Shown piece after piece: positions 8,891-17,346 of a stretch of DNA of 49,030 nt. The first letter of the stretch is position 1, and each line of letters starts with the position of its first letter. The notes under the pieces are model-generated. The model saw only the letters and a program-made list of their open reading frames with translations. It searched no databases and had not been told where the DNA came from. This DNA is from Competibacteraceae bacterium UBA6584 (GTDB lineage Bacteria; Pseudomonadota; Gammaproteobacteria; Competibacterales; Competibacteraceae), in assembly GCA_002433805.1 (NCBI GenBank), contig DJIW01000004.1:1-49030 (forward strand), in the 5' to 3' direction. A program made the position numbers and the translations under genes.

Positions 8891-9625
8891 TCATGCCTCG
8901 GCCGTCTCCGTCGCGCTCGACCGGAGCTCCGCATCCTCCGCGACCTCTTGGACCGCCTTGCCGCTGAAGTCGATTCGATCGGGCGAAACCGCCCCGCCGG
9001 ACAGCACGAAGGTCATCGCCTCATCCATCGTCCAATCGACGACCGTCACCGCCGCCAGCGGCACGATTTCCAAATAACCGGAGGTCGGATTGGGAGCGGT
9101 CGGCACATAGACCACCGCCAATGGCTCGCCGGTCGCTTGGTCTTGCAGGACGCGGGTGATAAAGCCCAAGGTCTTCATGCCCGGAGAGGGAAATTCGATC
9201 AACACCACCCGTTGCGGGGTTTGCCCGGAACCTTGCTGGAACGACTGAATCAATTTCCGAACCGCCCCGTACACGGTCTGCACCCCCGGCACCCGGCCGA
9301 TCAAGGTGTCGAAATGGGCGATCAAGCGCCGCCCCAACACCCGAGTGGCGGCCCATCCCAGCAGGTACAAGGCGATCATGGTGATCAACGCCGCCAAGAC
9401 GTTCTGAAACCAGGTTTCGAGCAACAAATCCGACAGGATCGGCAAATCGTCGCGGATCGCGCGGGACAGCGCCCAGACGCCGGGTTTGCCGGCGCGGGTC
9501 AACTGGCGAAGGACGATCTCGAACACCAGCCACGTTATCCAAATCGGGATGATGGTTAAAATCCCGGTGAGCAGATAACGTTGCGCATGCGGAGGTAATT
9601 TATGGTGCGGCTTGCTGGCTGGCAT
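8891..9625 (-). CDS. DUF502 family membrane protein
   Basis: A 244-aa DUF502 protein. Two hydrophobic segments stand out: the RYLLTGILTIIPIWITWLVF region (about residues 15-38) and WFQNVLAALITMIALYLLGW (about 71-92). After them comes the conserved family block with IGRVPGVQTVYGAVRKL and the beta-rich soluble part (IEFPSPGMKTLGFIT, VYVPTAPNPTSGYLE). The start was moved to ATG 9625 because a longer frame to 9730 adds 35 poorly conserved residues; GAGG precedes this ATG by nine bases. The function of DUF502 is unknown; membrane location is the only firm prediction. It converges with etfD and diverges from the rhodanese gene. Confidence 0.88.
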   Translation of the reverse strand: MPASKPHHKLPPHAQRYLLTGILTIIPIWITWLVFEIVLRQLTRAGKPGVWALSRAIRDDLPILSDLLLETWFQNVLAALITMIALYLLGWAATRVLGRRLIAHFDTLIGRVPGVQTVYGAVRKLIQSFQQGSGQTPQRVVLIEFPSPGMKTLGFITRVLQDQATGEPLAVVYVPTAPNPTSGYLEIVPLAAVTVVDWTMDEAMTFVLSGGAVSPDRIDFSGKAVQEVAEDAELRSSATETAEA

Positions 9626-9826
9626 GGCTCGGAACCTCAAGAGGTCCACAAAGTAGCCGATTTGCGGCGTCCGTTCCAGCGAAACCGCAACCTCGGCGAG
9701 CTGCGGAGGACGTTGCGCTGGAGCGGACAACTTGTGATGATTGTCCGTCCGCCGCGAGATGAAACCGTCTGGAACCCGCGGGCGGATGGCGCCGCCTCAC
9801 CGTTCCAAGGTTTTGCAGGAGATTGA

Positions 9827-10651
9827 ATGTCCTCCGCACCCAAATTGTCCTTGTTGATCGAACCCGAACAGCTGCATGTCGCCCTTGGCGACCCGGCGCT
9901 GCTGATCATCGATCTGAGCGATCCCGCCCATTATGCCGACCGACACATCGTCGGCGCGATCCCTCTCGATTACGCCGAGTTGGTGCGGATCGAACCGCCG
10001 GCCCTGGGGTTGACCCCGGACGAAGCGCATTTGAGCGCGCTGGGTTCGCGGCTCGGCTTGAGCCCGCAACGGCATGTGGTGGCTTATGACGATGAAGGCA
10101 ACGGCCGCGCCGGCCGGTTGCTGTGGACTCTGGCGGCGCTGGGCCACGAGCGCATGTCCCTGCTCAACGGCGGCCTTCATGCGTGGGAAGCGGCCCACGG
10201 CCCGCTCGAACTGGGCGTCCGCCAGCCGACCGCCAGCCACTATCAAGCGCGCTTCAGCCATGCTGAAGCCATCGCCGACAAGCATTACATTTTATCCCGG
10301 CTCGATTGGCCGGAGCTGGTTCTGTTGGACACTCGCTCGCCGGCGGAGTACGTTGGATCGGACCTGCGCGCCGCGCGCGGCGGCCACATCCCCGGCGCGG
10401 TCAATTTAAACTGGACCGGCACCATGGACCCCCAGCGTCAGATGCGTTTCCAACCCGACCCCGTACTGCGTAAATTGTTCGAGCGCCGCGGCGTCACGCC
10501 CGACAAGGAGATCGTCGTCTACTGCCAAAGCCACCGCCGCTCGGCCCACACCTACTGCGTGTTACGCTATCTGGGCTACCCGCGCGTGCGCGGCTATCCG
10601 GGTTCCTGGTCGGAATGGGGCAACAACCCCGCCCTGCCGGTCGAAGTCTGA
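9827..10651 (+). CDS. Two-domain rhodanese (sulfurtransferase)
   Basis: A 274-aa protein with two rhodanese modules. The first (about 10-130) has the fold signature HIVGAIPLDYA but carries an Asp-rich YDDEGNGRAGR loop in place of the active-site Cys, so it is structural. The second (about 150-274) has VLLDTRSPAEY, GHIPGAVNL and the active loop with Cys233 (CQSHRRS), so it can carry a persulfide. Thiosulfate or 3-mercaptopyruvate sulfurtransferase activity is likely, but the loop does not match the classical CRKGVT or CGSGVT types, so the donor is uncertain. No signal peptide, hence cytoplasmic. ATG 9827 follows AGGAG by five to six bases. It converges with orn, the two stops being only a few bases apart. 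Confidence 0.9.
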   Translation: MSSAPKLSLLIEPEQLHVALGDPALLIIDLSDPAHYADRHIVGAIPLDYAELVRIEPPALGLTPDEAHLSALGSRLGLSPQRHVVAYDDEGNGRAGRLLWTLAALGHERMSLLNGGLHAWEAAHGPLELGVRQPTASHYQARFSHAEAIADKHYILSRLDWPELVLLDTRSPAEYVGSDLRAARGGHIPGAVNLNWTGTMDPQRQMRFQPDPVLRKLFERRGVTPDKEIVVYCQSHRRSAHTYCVLRYLGYPRVRGYPGSWSEWGNNPALPVEV

Positions 10652-10659
10652 GCGCGCCG

Positions 10660-11214
10660 TCAACCGGCGGCGACCGCCGGCACGAACAAGCGCTGGCGAT
10701 AAAACCGCAGCTCCTCGATCGAATCGCGGATATCGTGCAACGCCAGATGGGCCGAGCTTTTGTTGAAGCCTTTGCTCTGTTCGGGATACCAGCGCCGCGC
10801 CAGCTCCTTAAGGGTGCTCACATCCAGGTTGCGATAGTGAAAATAGGCTTCCAATTCCGGCATGCAGCGGGCCAGAAACCGCCGGTCCTGGCAGATGCTG
10901 TTGCCGCACATCGGCGATTTGCCTTTCGGAACGTATTGGCTCAGGAACTCCAAGGTCAGTTTTTCGGCCTGGAGTTCATCCAAGGCGCTGGCGCGCACTC
11001 GGGCGATCAAGCCCGATTCCCCATGCTGCTTTTGATTCCAGTCGTCCATCGCCGCCAGCGCCGCGTCGCTTTGCCGGATGGCCAGCGTCGGACCTTCGGC
11101 CAGAAGCGTGAGTTGGCTGTCGGTGACGGCGGTGGCGATTTCAATGATCCGATCGGTTTGGGTGTTCAAACCGGTCATTTCCAAATCGATCCAAATGAGA
11201 TTATCGGGAGACAT
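10660..11214 (-). CDS. orn: Oligoribonuclease
   Basis: A 184-aa DEDDh-family 3'-5' exonuclease that degrades short RNA oligonucleotides and pGpG, the last step of cyclic-di-GMP breakdown. The acidic motif WIDLEMTGL supplies the first Asp and Glu, CGNSICQDRRFL the second Asp, and HLALHDIRDSIEEL the catalytic His and final Asp. Length and C-terminus match E. coli Orn (181 aa). It starts at ATG 11214, preceded by AGGA. It is divergent from rsgA, the same neighbour as in many gammaproteobacteria. The CHASE2-GGDEF-EAL protein at 20145-23000 could be one source of its pGpG substrate. Confidence 0.97.
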   Translation of the reverse strand: MSPDNLIWIDLEMTGLNTQTDRIIEIATAVTDSQLTLLAEGPTLAIRQSDAALAAMDDWNQKQHGESGLIARVRASALDELQAEKLTLEFLSQYVPKGKSPMCGNSICQDRRFLARCMPELEAYFHYRNLDVSTLKELARRWYPEQSKGFNKSSAHLALHDIRDSIEELRFYRQRLFVPAVAAG

Positions 11215-11328
11215 GAGTTTTCCTAACTCCGCGGGCGGGTTAAATCCAGCGGCTCGCCAGCGTCGGACGAGCCCGCCGGGCCGCCCTCAGTTTAACCGGA
11301 TTCCCGCCAGGGCGCGCGCGGCCGTCGC

Positions 11329-12351
11329 ATGAGCCGCCGTTTGACCGACCGGCAGAAGGCGCGGATCGGGCGCTTGCAGGAACGCCGCCGGGCGCGGGTC
11401 GACCGAACAGCGGCCGCCCTGACCGAAGGCGGGCTCGGCCCGGAACAACACGGTCTGGTTTTGACCCATTACGGGCAAAGCTCGATCATCGAGGATGACG
11501 CGGGGCAATTGCACCGCTGCGCCGCCCGTCAGAATTTGGGTCCGCTGGCCTGCGGCGACCGGGTCGTCTGGCAGGCGTCCGGCGTCGGTGACGGCGTGGT
11601 GGTGGCGGTCGGCGAGCGCCGCTCGCTGCTGACCCGCCCCGACCACAACGGCCAGCCGCGCCCGATTGCCGCCAATCTCGACGCGGTGGCGGTGGTGCTG
11701 GCCCCGACGCCGGAACCCAGCGAGTACCTGCTCGACCGCTATCTGGTCGCCATCGCCGCCACCGGCGCGCGCGGCTTGCTGGTATTGAACAAGATCGATT
11801 TGCTCGATCCCCCGGCGCTGGCGGCGATGGTCGAGCGGATGGAGCCTTACCGCCGGATCGGCTATCCGCTGCTGCCGGCCAGCAGCCGCGCCGCGCGCGG
11901 TCTGGACGCCCTGCGCGACTGGCTGAGCGGGCGCGCGAGCCTGCTGGTCGGTCAATCCGGCGTCGGCAAATCGTCCTTGATCAAGGCGCTGCTGCCGGAT
12001 CGCGACATTCGGATCCAGGCGGTATCGGCGGCGACCGGGCACGGCACCCACACCACCAGCGCCAGCACCCTCTACCATCTGCCGGGCGGCGGCGATTTAA
12101 TCGATACCCCCGGCGTGCGCAGTTTCGAATTGGGCGATGTCCGACCGGACGATCTGGAACGCGGCTTTCCCGAATTGACGCCCTATCTTGGATGCTGCCG
12201 CTTCGCCGACTGCCGGCATGAAACCGAACCGGATTGCGCGCTGCGCGACGCGGTGGCGGGCGGCGCGGTCGCGCCGCGCCGGCTGGAGAGCTACCGGCGC
12301 TTGAGGGCCGAACTGGAACTGGCGCTGAAACCGGGGCGATCGCCATCGTGA
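11329..12351 (+). CDS. rsgA: Ribosome small-subunit biogenesis GTPase RsgA
   Basis: A 340-aa circularly permuted GTPase that checks late 30S subunit maturation. The basic N-terminus and OB-fold (about 35-110) are followed by the permuted G motifs in order G4 (NKID, 154-157), G1 (GQSGVGKSS, 208-216) and G3 (DTPG, 259-262). The C-terminal zinc site has Cys289/Cys290, Cys295, His297 and Cys303. All key residues are present. It diverges from orn across 114 bases and overlaps the following transporter gene: its TGA lies within the GTGA of the next start codon, which suggests translational coupling. Confidence 0.97.
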   Translation: MSRRLTDRQKARIGRLQERRRARVDRTAAALTEGGLGPEQHGLVLTHYGQSSIIEDDAGQLHRCAARQNLGPLACGDRVVWQASGVGDGVVVAVGERRSLLTRPDHNGQPRPIAANLDAVAVVLAPTPEPSEYLLDRYLVAIAATGARGLLVLNKIDLLDPPALAAMVERMEPYRRIGYPLLPASSRAARGLDALRDWLSGRASLLVGQSGVGKSSLIKALLPDRDIRIQAVSAATGHGTHTTSASTLYHLPGGGDLIDTPGVRSFELGDVRPDDLERGFPELTPYLGCCRFADCRHETEPDCALRDAVAGGAVAPRRLESYRRLRAELELALKPGRSPS

Positions 12352-12974
12352 CGGCTTTTGTGCTGTCCGGCCTGATGTTGGGCCTGAGCGGCGGCCTGTC
12401 TCCGGGGCCGCTGCTGGCGCTGGTCGCCAGCGAAAGCTTGCGCCACGGCGTTGGGGCCGGCATCAAAATCGCGCTGGCCCCGCTGCTGACCGACTTGCCC
12501 ATTATTCTGGCCACGCTGCTAGTGCTCGAACCCCTGAGCGATCAGCGGCTGCCCCTGGCGCTGGTCCACCTCGGCGGCGGGCTGTATCTGGCTTGGTTGG
12601 GCTGGCAGGGCGTGCGGTTTCAAGGCGCGCGGTTAAGGCCGCTCGATCCGGATGGCGCGTTGCGCCGGGGCGTGATCGCCAATTTTTTCAATCCCAGCCC
12701 CTATTTGTTCTGGCTGGCGGTGGGCGCGCCGACTTTGCTGGCGGCATGGCGGCACGGTCGGCTGACCGCCGCCGCCTTCATCGCCGCCTTCTATTTGATG
12801 CTGGTCGGCTCCAAGGTGCTGCTGGCGCTGGCCTTGGGCCGTACCCGTCGCCTGTTGCACAGCGGTCTTTATATCGCCGTGATGCGCGGTTTGGGCGTTT
12901 TATTGCTCGCTTATGCAGCGGTATTTTTCCATCAGAGCTGGCGGCTGCTCGACAGGGTGGCGAACGCTTTCTGA
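12348..12974 (+). CDS. LysE/RhtB-type exporter
   Basis: A 208-aa membrane protein of the LysE family, which exports amino acids or related small molecules. About six hydrophobic segments are visible. The N-terminal LSGGLSPGPLLALVASESLR block matches the family signature region, and ANFFNPSPYLFWL is the conserved Asn-Pro motif of the fourth segment region. It starts at GTG 12348, overlapping the rsgA stop by four bases; no in-frame ATG occurs before the first helix. The substrate cannot be deduced. The coupling to rsgA is probably a matter of position rather than function. Confidence 0.88.
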   Translation: MTAFVLSGLMLGLSGGLSPGPLLALVASESLRHGVGAGIKIALAPLLTDLPIILATLLVLEPLSDQRLPLALVHLGGGLYLAWLGWQGVRFQGARLRPLDPDGALRRGVIANFFNPSPYLFWLAVGAPTLLAAWRHGRLTAAAFIAAFYLMLVGSKVLLALALGRTRRLLHSGLYIAVMRGLGVLLLAYAAVFFHQSWRLLDRVANAF

Positions 12975-13043
12975 ACTCTTGCGCCTTCCTTCGATCATTG
13001 CGTTTGAAGCCCAGCATTCCATCGCGCCGCCAAAACATTCCTA

Positions 13044-13092
13044 CAGTGAATATAAGAATAATTTTTTATTATTTTTTGATATAAAAAAAGTG
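13044..13092 (+). promoter_or_regulatory. A+T-rich leader upstream of the sulfate-binding protein gene
   Basis: A stretch of almost pure A and T (T and A runs, 13060-13092) lies about 75-120 bases ahead of the GTG of the sulfate-binding protein gene in an otherwise GC-rich region. It could be an UP-element or activator region. It contains several possible -10-like hexamers, none decisive. A CysB-type control is possible but no site could be assigned. Confidence 0.4.
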
Positions 13093-13165
13093 TTTTACAG
13101 TACCTTGACCCTTCAATCCGGTTCGCCGCTGAAACTTTTTCGATTTCCCTTTTTGGAGCACCGCC

Positions 13166-14188
13166 GTGACTCGCAACCGTTCCCTTTGGCTACTTCTATT
13201 CGTGGCGCTCGGCGTCAGCTTCGGTTCCGGGGCTTACGCCGCCGGCAACACCGTCACGCTGTTAAATGTCTCCTACGATCCGACCCGTGAGTTCTATACC
13301 GCTTTCAACGCCCTGTTCAACCGACACTGGCAAGGCAAAACCGGGGACACGATCGCGGTCCGGCAATCGCACGGCGGCTCCGGCAAGCAAGCCCGTTCGG
13401 TGATCGACGGCCTTGAGGCGGATGTGGTGACGCTCGCCCTCGCCTACGACATCGACGAAATCAGCGCCAAGGGCGGTCTGTTGCCCGCCGGTTGGCAGCA
13501 ACGGCTGCCGCACAACAGCGCGCCTTATACCTCGACTATCGTGTTTCTGGTGCGCAAGGGCAACCCCAAAGCCATCAAGGATTGGGACGATCTAGTCAAA
13601 CCGGACATCAGCGTCGTCACGCCAAACCCCAAAACCTCGGGCGGGGCGCGTTGGAATTATCTGGCGGCCTGGGCCCAAGCGCTGCGCCAACCCGGCGGCG
13701 ACGAAGCCAAGGCCCGCGACTTCGTCTCCCGCCTCTATCGCAACGTGCCGGTGCTGGATTCCGGGGCGCGCGGCTCCACCACGACCTTCGTGGAGCGCGA
13801 AATCGGGGATGTGTTGCTGACTTGGGAAAACGAAGCCTTCCTGGCGGTTAAGGAAATGGAGCGAGGGGCGTTTGAAATCGTGATGCCCTCCACCAGCATC
13901 CTGGCCGAACCCCCGGTGGCGCTGATCGATAAATTCGCCGACAAGCACGGCGTCCGCGCGGCGGCCCAAGCTTATCTTGACTACCTTTACAGTCCGGAAG
14001 CGCAAGAACTGGCGGCCAAGCATTATTACCGGCCGCGAGACCCCGCGGTTGCCGAACGCTATCGAGCGCAATTTCCAGCCTTGAAACTGTTCACGGTGGA
14101 TGAAATCTTCGGCGGTTGGGCCAAGGCCCAAGCCGCGCATTTCAAGGACGGCGGGACCTTCGATCAGATTTATCAGCCGGGCCGTTGA
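13166..14188 (+). CDS. Sulfate/thiosulfate ABC transporter substrate-binding protein
   Basis: A 340-aa periplasmic sulfate-binding protein (Sbp/CysP family). A signal peptide is evident at residues 1-25 (cleavage after GAYA). The family's anion-site segments are present: RQSHGGSGKQARSVIDGL near 66-83, DVVTLALAYDID, the NPKTSGGARWNYL loop, and the Thr-rich region RGSTTTFVEREIGD. It starts at GTG 13166, eight bases after GGAG. No cysT, cysW or cysA genes are adjacent, so it must serve a permease encoded elsewhere. The A+T-rich leader suggests dedicated regulation, probably by sulfur supply. Sbp and CysP cannot be separated from sequence alone. Confidence 0.93.
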   Translation: MTRNRSLWLLLFVALGVSFGSGAYAAGNTVTLLNVSYDPTREFYTAFNALFNRHWQGKTGDTIAVRQSHGGSGKQARSVIDGLEADVVTLALAYDIDEISAKGGLLPAGWQQRLPHNSAPYTSTIVFLVRKGNPKAIKDWDDLVKPDISVVTPNPKTSGGARWNYLAAWAQALRQPGGDEAKARDFVSRLYRNVPVLDSGARGSTTTFVEREIGDVLLTWENEAFLAVKEMERGAFEIVMPSTSILAEPPVALIDKFADKHGVRAAAQAYLDYLYSPEAQELAAKHYYRPRDPAVAERYRAQFPALKLFTVDEIFGGWAKAQAAHFKDGGTFDQIYQPGR

Positions 14189-14249
14189 CCGAAAGGCCCG
14201 CGCTCCGACGCCGGCGAGCCTTTCAGCCCTCGCCGGCGCTTTTGGTCAA
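14185..14249. terminator. Two-tier hairpin at a convergent gene end
   Basis: The inner stem CGCCGGCGAG (14209-14218) with CTCGCCGGCG (14229-14238) is a perfect 10 bp with a 10-base loop, followed by CTTTTGG. The outer arms TTGACCGAAAG (14185-14195) and CTTTTGGTCAA (14239-14249) pair with one mismatch. The structure starts within the last codons of the sulfate-binding gene and includes the last codons of the opposing gene, so it probably terminates in both directions. Confidence 0.65.
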
Positions 14250-14591
14250 CCACAGCCGCTTTTGATGCAAGTAGACGCGGATCGCGCGCCGCCGGTTGTT
14301 TTCCTCGCCGGTCAACACGCTCCACTTGCGCTGGCAATCGGCATCGTCCGGCATCAGGTCGCACATTTTCTCGGCGAATTCGACGGCCTCCTCGTAAGCG
14401 CCGATCTCCATGAGCATGTCGCTCAACAGATCCAGCGACGGCAGGTGATCGGGATCCTCGCGCAAGCCTTGGACCAATAAGGGCAGAATGCCGTAAACGA
14501 TGTCCTCCGAATCGTGCAGGCCGAGTTCGACCGCTTCCCGCCATTGCTCGCGGGCCTTCGCCCAAAGCTCGGTAGCCGTCGCATTATCCAC
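14223..14591 (-). CDS. Small acidic TPR-like protein, unknown function
   Basis: A 122-aa cytoplasmic protein, not assigned to a family. It reads as paired helices with tetratricopeptide-like spacing: LWAKAREQWREAVELGL, then LPSLDLLSDMLMEIGAYEEA and EFAEKMCDLMPDDADCQ. It ends with a basic C-terminal segment. A TTG at 14597 is a possible start, but AAGGA sits six bases before GTG 14591, so GTG was chosen. Its final codons lie inside the hairpin shared with the sulfate-binding gene. It has no obvious link to the GH1 gene 99 bases upstream. Confidence 0.7.
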   Translation of the reverse strand: MDNATATELWAKAREQWREAVELGLHDSEDIVYGILPLLVQGLREDPDHLPSLDLLSDMLMEIGAYEEAVEFAEKMCDLMPDDADCQRKWSVLTGEENNRRRAIRVYLHQKRLWLTKSAGEG

Positions 14592-14690
14592 GATCAATCC
14601 TTAGCGACTCCGTTTTTGCATCATTTTGACCCACGCGCCCGGCGAGCGGCGTGCCGTTCGCGGCTGAGGCCACACTCGCGCGCCGCCGCG

Positions 14691-16052
14691 TTAAGCGGAA
14701 TGATCCCACTTTAACGCCGCGCCGCGACTTTGGATCACCTCCGCATAAAATCGGGCGCTGGCCTTGGGCGTGCGCCGCTGCGTCGCGTAATCCACATGCA
14801 CCAACCCAAAACGTTGCGAGTAGCCGTAAGCCCATTCGAAATTGTCCAACAGCGACCAGGCAAAGTAGCCGCGTAAGTCGACGCCTTTACGCCGGGCTTC
14901 CAGCACGGCGCAAAGATGATCGCGCAGATAACGGCGCCGCAAGGGATCGTCGATTTCACCCTCGGTCTGAGGCGGATCGTAGAACGCCGCGCCGTTTTCC
15001 GTGACGTAAAGCGGCAACGGACCATAACGGCCGGCGACCCATTCCAGAATATCGGTCAAGCCCCGTGGATAAACTTCCCACTCCAACCCGGTATGGGTCT
15101 GGCGCGGCTGGCGCACCCGCGCGGCGGCCAGCGGCCAGTCGGCGGGATCGTGGCGGACCACTTGCCGGCTATAGTAGTTGACGCCGATAAAATCAAGCGG
15201 TTGGCGGATCAGATCGAAATCGGCATCGGGAAACGCCGGCCACGCTTCGCCGAAAATATCCGACAATTCCGGCGGATAGCCGCCTAGAAAAACTGGATCG
15301 AGATACTGGCGGTTCCAATAAGCGTCCGCGCGCATGGTGGCGTTCAAATCCTCGGCCGTTTCCGCAGCCGGGTATTTCGGCTCCAGATTGACCACCAGCC
15401 CGATCTGGTGTCGCCCTTCGGCGCGATAGGCTTGCACGGCGCTGCCGTGCGCCCGCAGCAAGTTGTGAGCGGCGAGCGGCGCGGCGAAGGGATTGCGCTG
15501 TCCGGGAGCCAGCACGCCGTGCAGGTAGCCGCCGTCCACCACCACCCACGGTTCGTTCAGCGTCACCCACAGCTTGACCCGGTCGCCCAGCGTCCGAAAC
15601 AGCCGTTGGGCGTAATCGGCGAACCAGTCGGCGCTGTCGGGATTCAACCAACCGCCCAACCGGTCCAGCGCCGCCGGCAAATCCCAGTGGTATAGCGTCA
15701 CCATCGGCTGGATGCCCCGCTCCAGCACGGCGTCCACCAAACGCTCGTAAAAGCCCAATCCCGCCGGATTGATCCGACCGCGCCCCTCCGGCAGCACCCG
15801 ACCCCAGGACACGCTGAACCGATACGCATTGAGGCCCAAGTCCCCGAGCAGCGCCACATCCTCCCGATAGCGGCGGTAATGATCGCAGGCCACGTCGCCG
15901 GTATCGCCGTCGCGGGTCCGGCCCGGCGTGTGGGAAAACTCATGCCAGATGCTGGCTCCCGCGCCGTCGGCCAGCGGCGACCCTTCGATCTGGTAAGCCG
16001 AAGTCGCCGCGCCCCACAGAAAATCGGCGGGGAATAAAGTCGGTTCGTTCAT
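14691..16052 (-). CDS. GH1 family beta-glucosidase
   Basis: A 453-aa (beta/alpha)8 glycoside hydrolase of family 1. Catalytic residues are visible: the acid/base Glu167 in TLNEP and the nucleophile Glu352 in YVTENG. The opening FLWGAATSAYQIEG and the C-terminal WSLLDNFEWAYGYSQRFG substrate-site motif are complete. No signal peptide, so it would hydrolyse imported beta-glucosides or short beta-glucans in the cytoplasm. An upstream TTG gives two extra residues, but ATG 16052 is the natural family start. It is separated by 24 bases from the preceding sugar-ABC ATPase gene, a likely two-gene unit. With the GH144-like gene in the same direction, a role in recycling beta-1,2-linked glucans is possible. 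Confidence 0.95.
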   Translation of the reverse strand: MNEPTLFPADFLWGAATSAYQIEGSPLADGAGASIWHEFSHTPGRTRDGDTGDVACDHYRRYREDVALLGDLGLNAYRFSVSWGRVLPEGRGRINPAGLGFYERLVDAVLERGIQPMVTLYHWDLPAALDRLGGWLNPDSADWFADYAQRLFRTLGDRVKLWVTLNEPWVVVDGGYLHGVLAPGQRNPFAAPLAAHNLLRAHGSAVQAYRAEGRHQIGLVVNLEPKYPAAETAEDLNATMRADAYWNRQYLDPVFLGGYPPELSDIFGEAWPAFPDADFDLIRQPLDFIGVNYYSRQVVRHDPADWPLAAARVRQPRQTHTGLEWEVYPRGLTDILEWVAGRYGPLPLYVTENGAAFYDPPQTEGEIDDPLRRRYLRDHLCAVLEARRKGVDLRGYFAWSLLDNFEWAYGYSQRFGLVHVDYATQRRTPKASARFYAEVIQSRGAALKWDHSA

Positions 16053-16076
16053 GCGCAAAAACCCCGTGATGGCGCC

Positions 16077-17204
16077 TCAGGCTACGGCATCGGCGGCCGC
16101 GTTGACCAGCGTCAGGCCGTCGGGTCCGAACAGATGCAGGCGGTCGGCCTCCACGGACAGCCGCACGGCCTGGCCCTTATCGAACGGACGCAGGCCGGCC
16201 AGCCGCGCCACCGCAACCGGCGCGGGCGCGGCCATGCCGTCGATCCTCGCGTGCAGCAGCGTTTCGTGGCCCAGATACTCGGCATCGACCACCGTCGCCT
16301 TCACGCCTTCAGCCGCATCGGTCAACCGCAGGTGTTCGGGCCGGATACCGACCGTCAACGCGGTGTCCGACCAGGCCCGCCAACGTTCGACCGGTTCGGA
16401 CCAGGCCAGGGCCACGTCCTGCTCGCCCAATTGCAGCCTCAGCCCGCCCGCGCCGGTCGAAACCAGTCGGGCGGGCAACAGATTCATCGGCGGATTGCCG
16501 ATAAAGCCGGCGACGAACATGTTAGCGGGCCGTTCGTACAGCTCCCTCGGCGGCGCGACCTGTTGTAAGCGGCCATGATCCATGACCGCCACCCGATCGC
16601 CCAAGGTCATCGCCTCGGCCTGATCGTGGGTCACATAGATCGTGGTGATGCCGGTCCGATCCAACAACTCGCCGATTTCGGCGCGGATCTGCACCCGCAG
16701 GCGAGCGTCGAGATTGGATAGCGGTTCGTCCATCAGAAACACGGCGGGCTGGCGGACCAGCGCCCGGCCCATCGCCACCCGCTGGCGCTGGCCGCCGGAC
16801 AGTTGTTTGGGCAAGCGATCCAGCAGGCCGCCGAGGCTCAACAATTCGGCTGCCCAACCGACCAAGCGGTTGATTTCGGCTTCGGGCAAATCGCGCATTT
16901 TCAGCGGAAATTCCAGATTGCGCCGCACCGTCATGTGCGGGTAAAGCGCGTAATCCTGAAACACCATGGCCAGATTGCGCCGCTGCGGCGGCAAGGCGTT
17001 GACCGGCTGACCGTCGATGCGCAGCGTGCCGCGGGTGATCGTTTCCAATCCGGCTAGCAAGCGCAGCAAGGTGGATTTACCGCAGCCGGATGGCCCGACG
17101 AACGCGACCAGTTCCCCGTCGGCGACCGCCAAAGTGTAATCGAAAATGGCTTGGGTCCCGCCGGGATAGATTTTGTCGATATGCTCGAAGTCGATGCTGG
17201 CCAT
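16077..17204 (-). CDS. Sugar ABC transporter ATP-binding protein (MalK/UgpC/MsmK type)
   Basis: A 375-aa ATPase subunit of a CUT1 carbohydrate importer. Walker A GPSGCGKST (37-45), Q-loop Gln83, signature LSGGQ (135-139), Walker B FLMDE (156-160) and the switch His in YVTHDQAEAM are all present. The C-terminal ~130 residues form the MalK-type OB-fold regulatory domain (VGIRPEHLRL). No permease or binding-protein genes are adjacent. Such ATPases often energise several sugar permeases encoded elsewhere, as MsmK does. Its neighbour, the GH1 beta-glucosidase, suggests uptake of beta-glucosides, but the specificity lies in the missing partners. Confidence 0.93.
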   Translation of the reverse strand: MASIDFEHIDKIYPGGTQAIFDYTLAVADGELVAFVGPSGCGKSTLLRLLAGLETITRGTLRIDGQPVNALPPQRRNLAMVFQDYALYPHMTVRRNLEFPLKMRDLPEAEINRLVGWAAELLSLGGLLDRLPKQLSGGQRQRVAMGRALVRQPAVFLMDEPLSNLDARLRVQIRAEIGELLDRTGITTIYVTHDQAEAMTLGDRVAVMDHGRLQQVAPPRELYERPANMFVAGFIGNPPMNLLPARLVSTGAGGLRLQLGEQDVALAWSEPVERWRAWSDTALTVGIRPEHLRLTDAAEGVKATVVDAEYLGHETLLHARIDGMAAPAPVAVARLAGLRPFDKGQAVRLSVEADRLHLFGPDGLTLVNAAADAVA

Positions 17205-17346
17205 GGCATGAGGCTTATGCTGCGGATCGTGACCAGAAGCTTAGCAAACTGGCGCTCTCGCCACCGGAAACAAGCGGCGGCGTCCGCCAACGCCCGCCCA
17301 CATTAAGAGCCGACTCCGCATCGAACTTCACAATTGAGCCCTACAA

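Noticed and set aside
7375..8934. 519-codon frame opposite the ETF-QO gene
   Set aside because: Antisense shadow: no motif, while the sense strand codes a complete ETF-QO.
13060..13092. T/A runs as a terminator for the LysE gene
   Set aside because: No GC-rich stem directly precedes the runs; the position ahead of the next gene fits a promoter region better.
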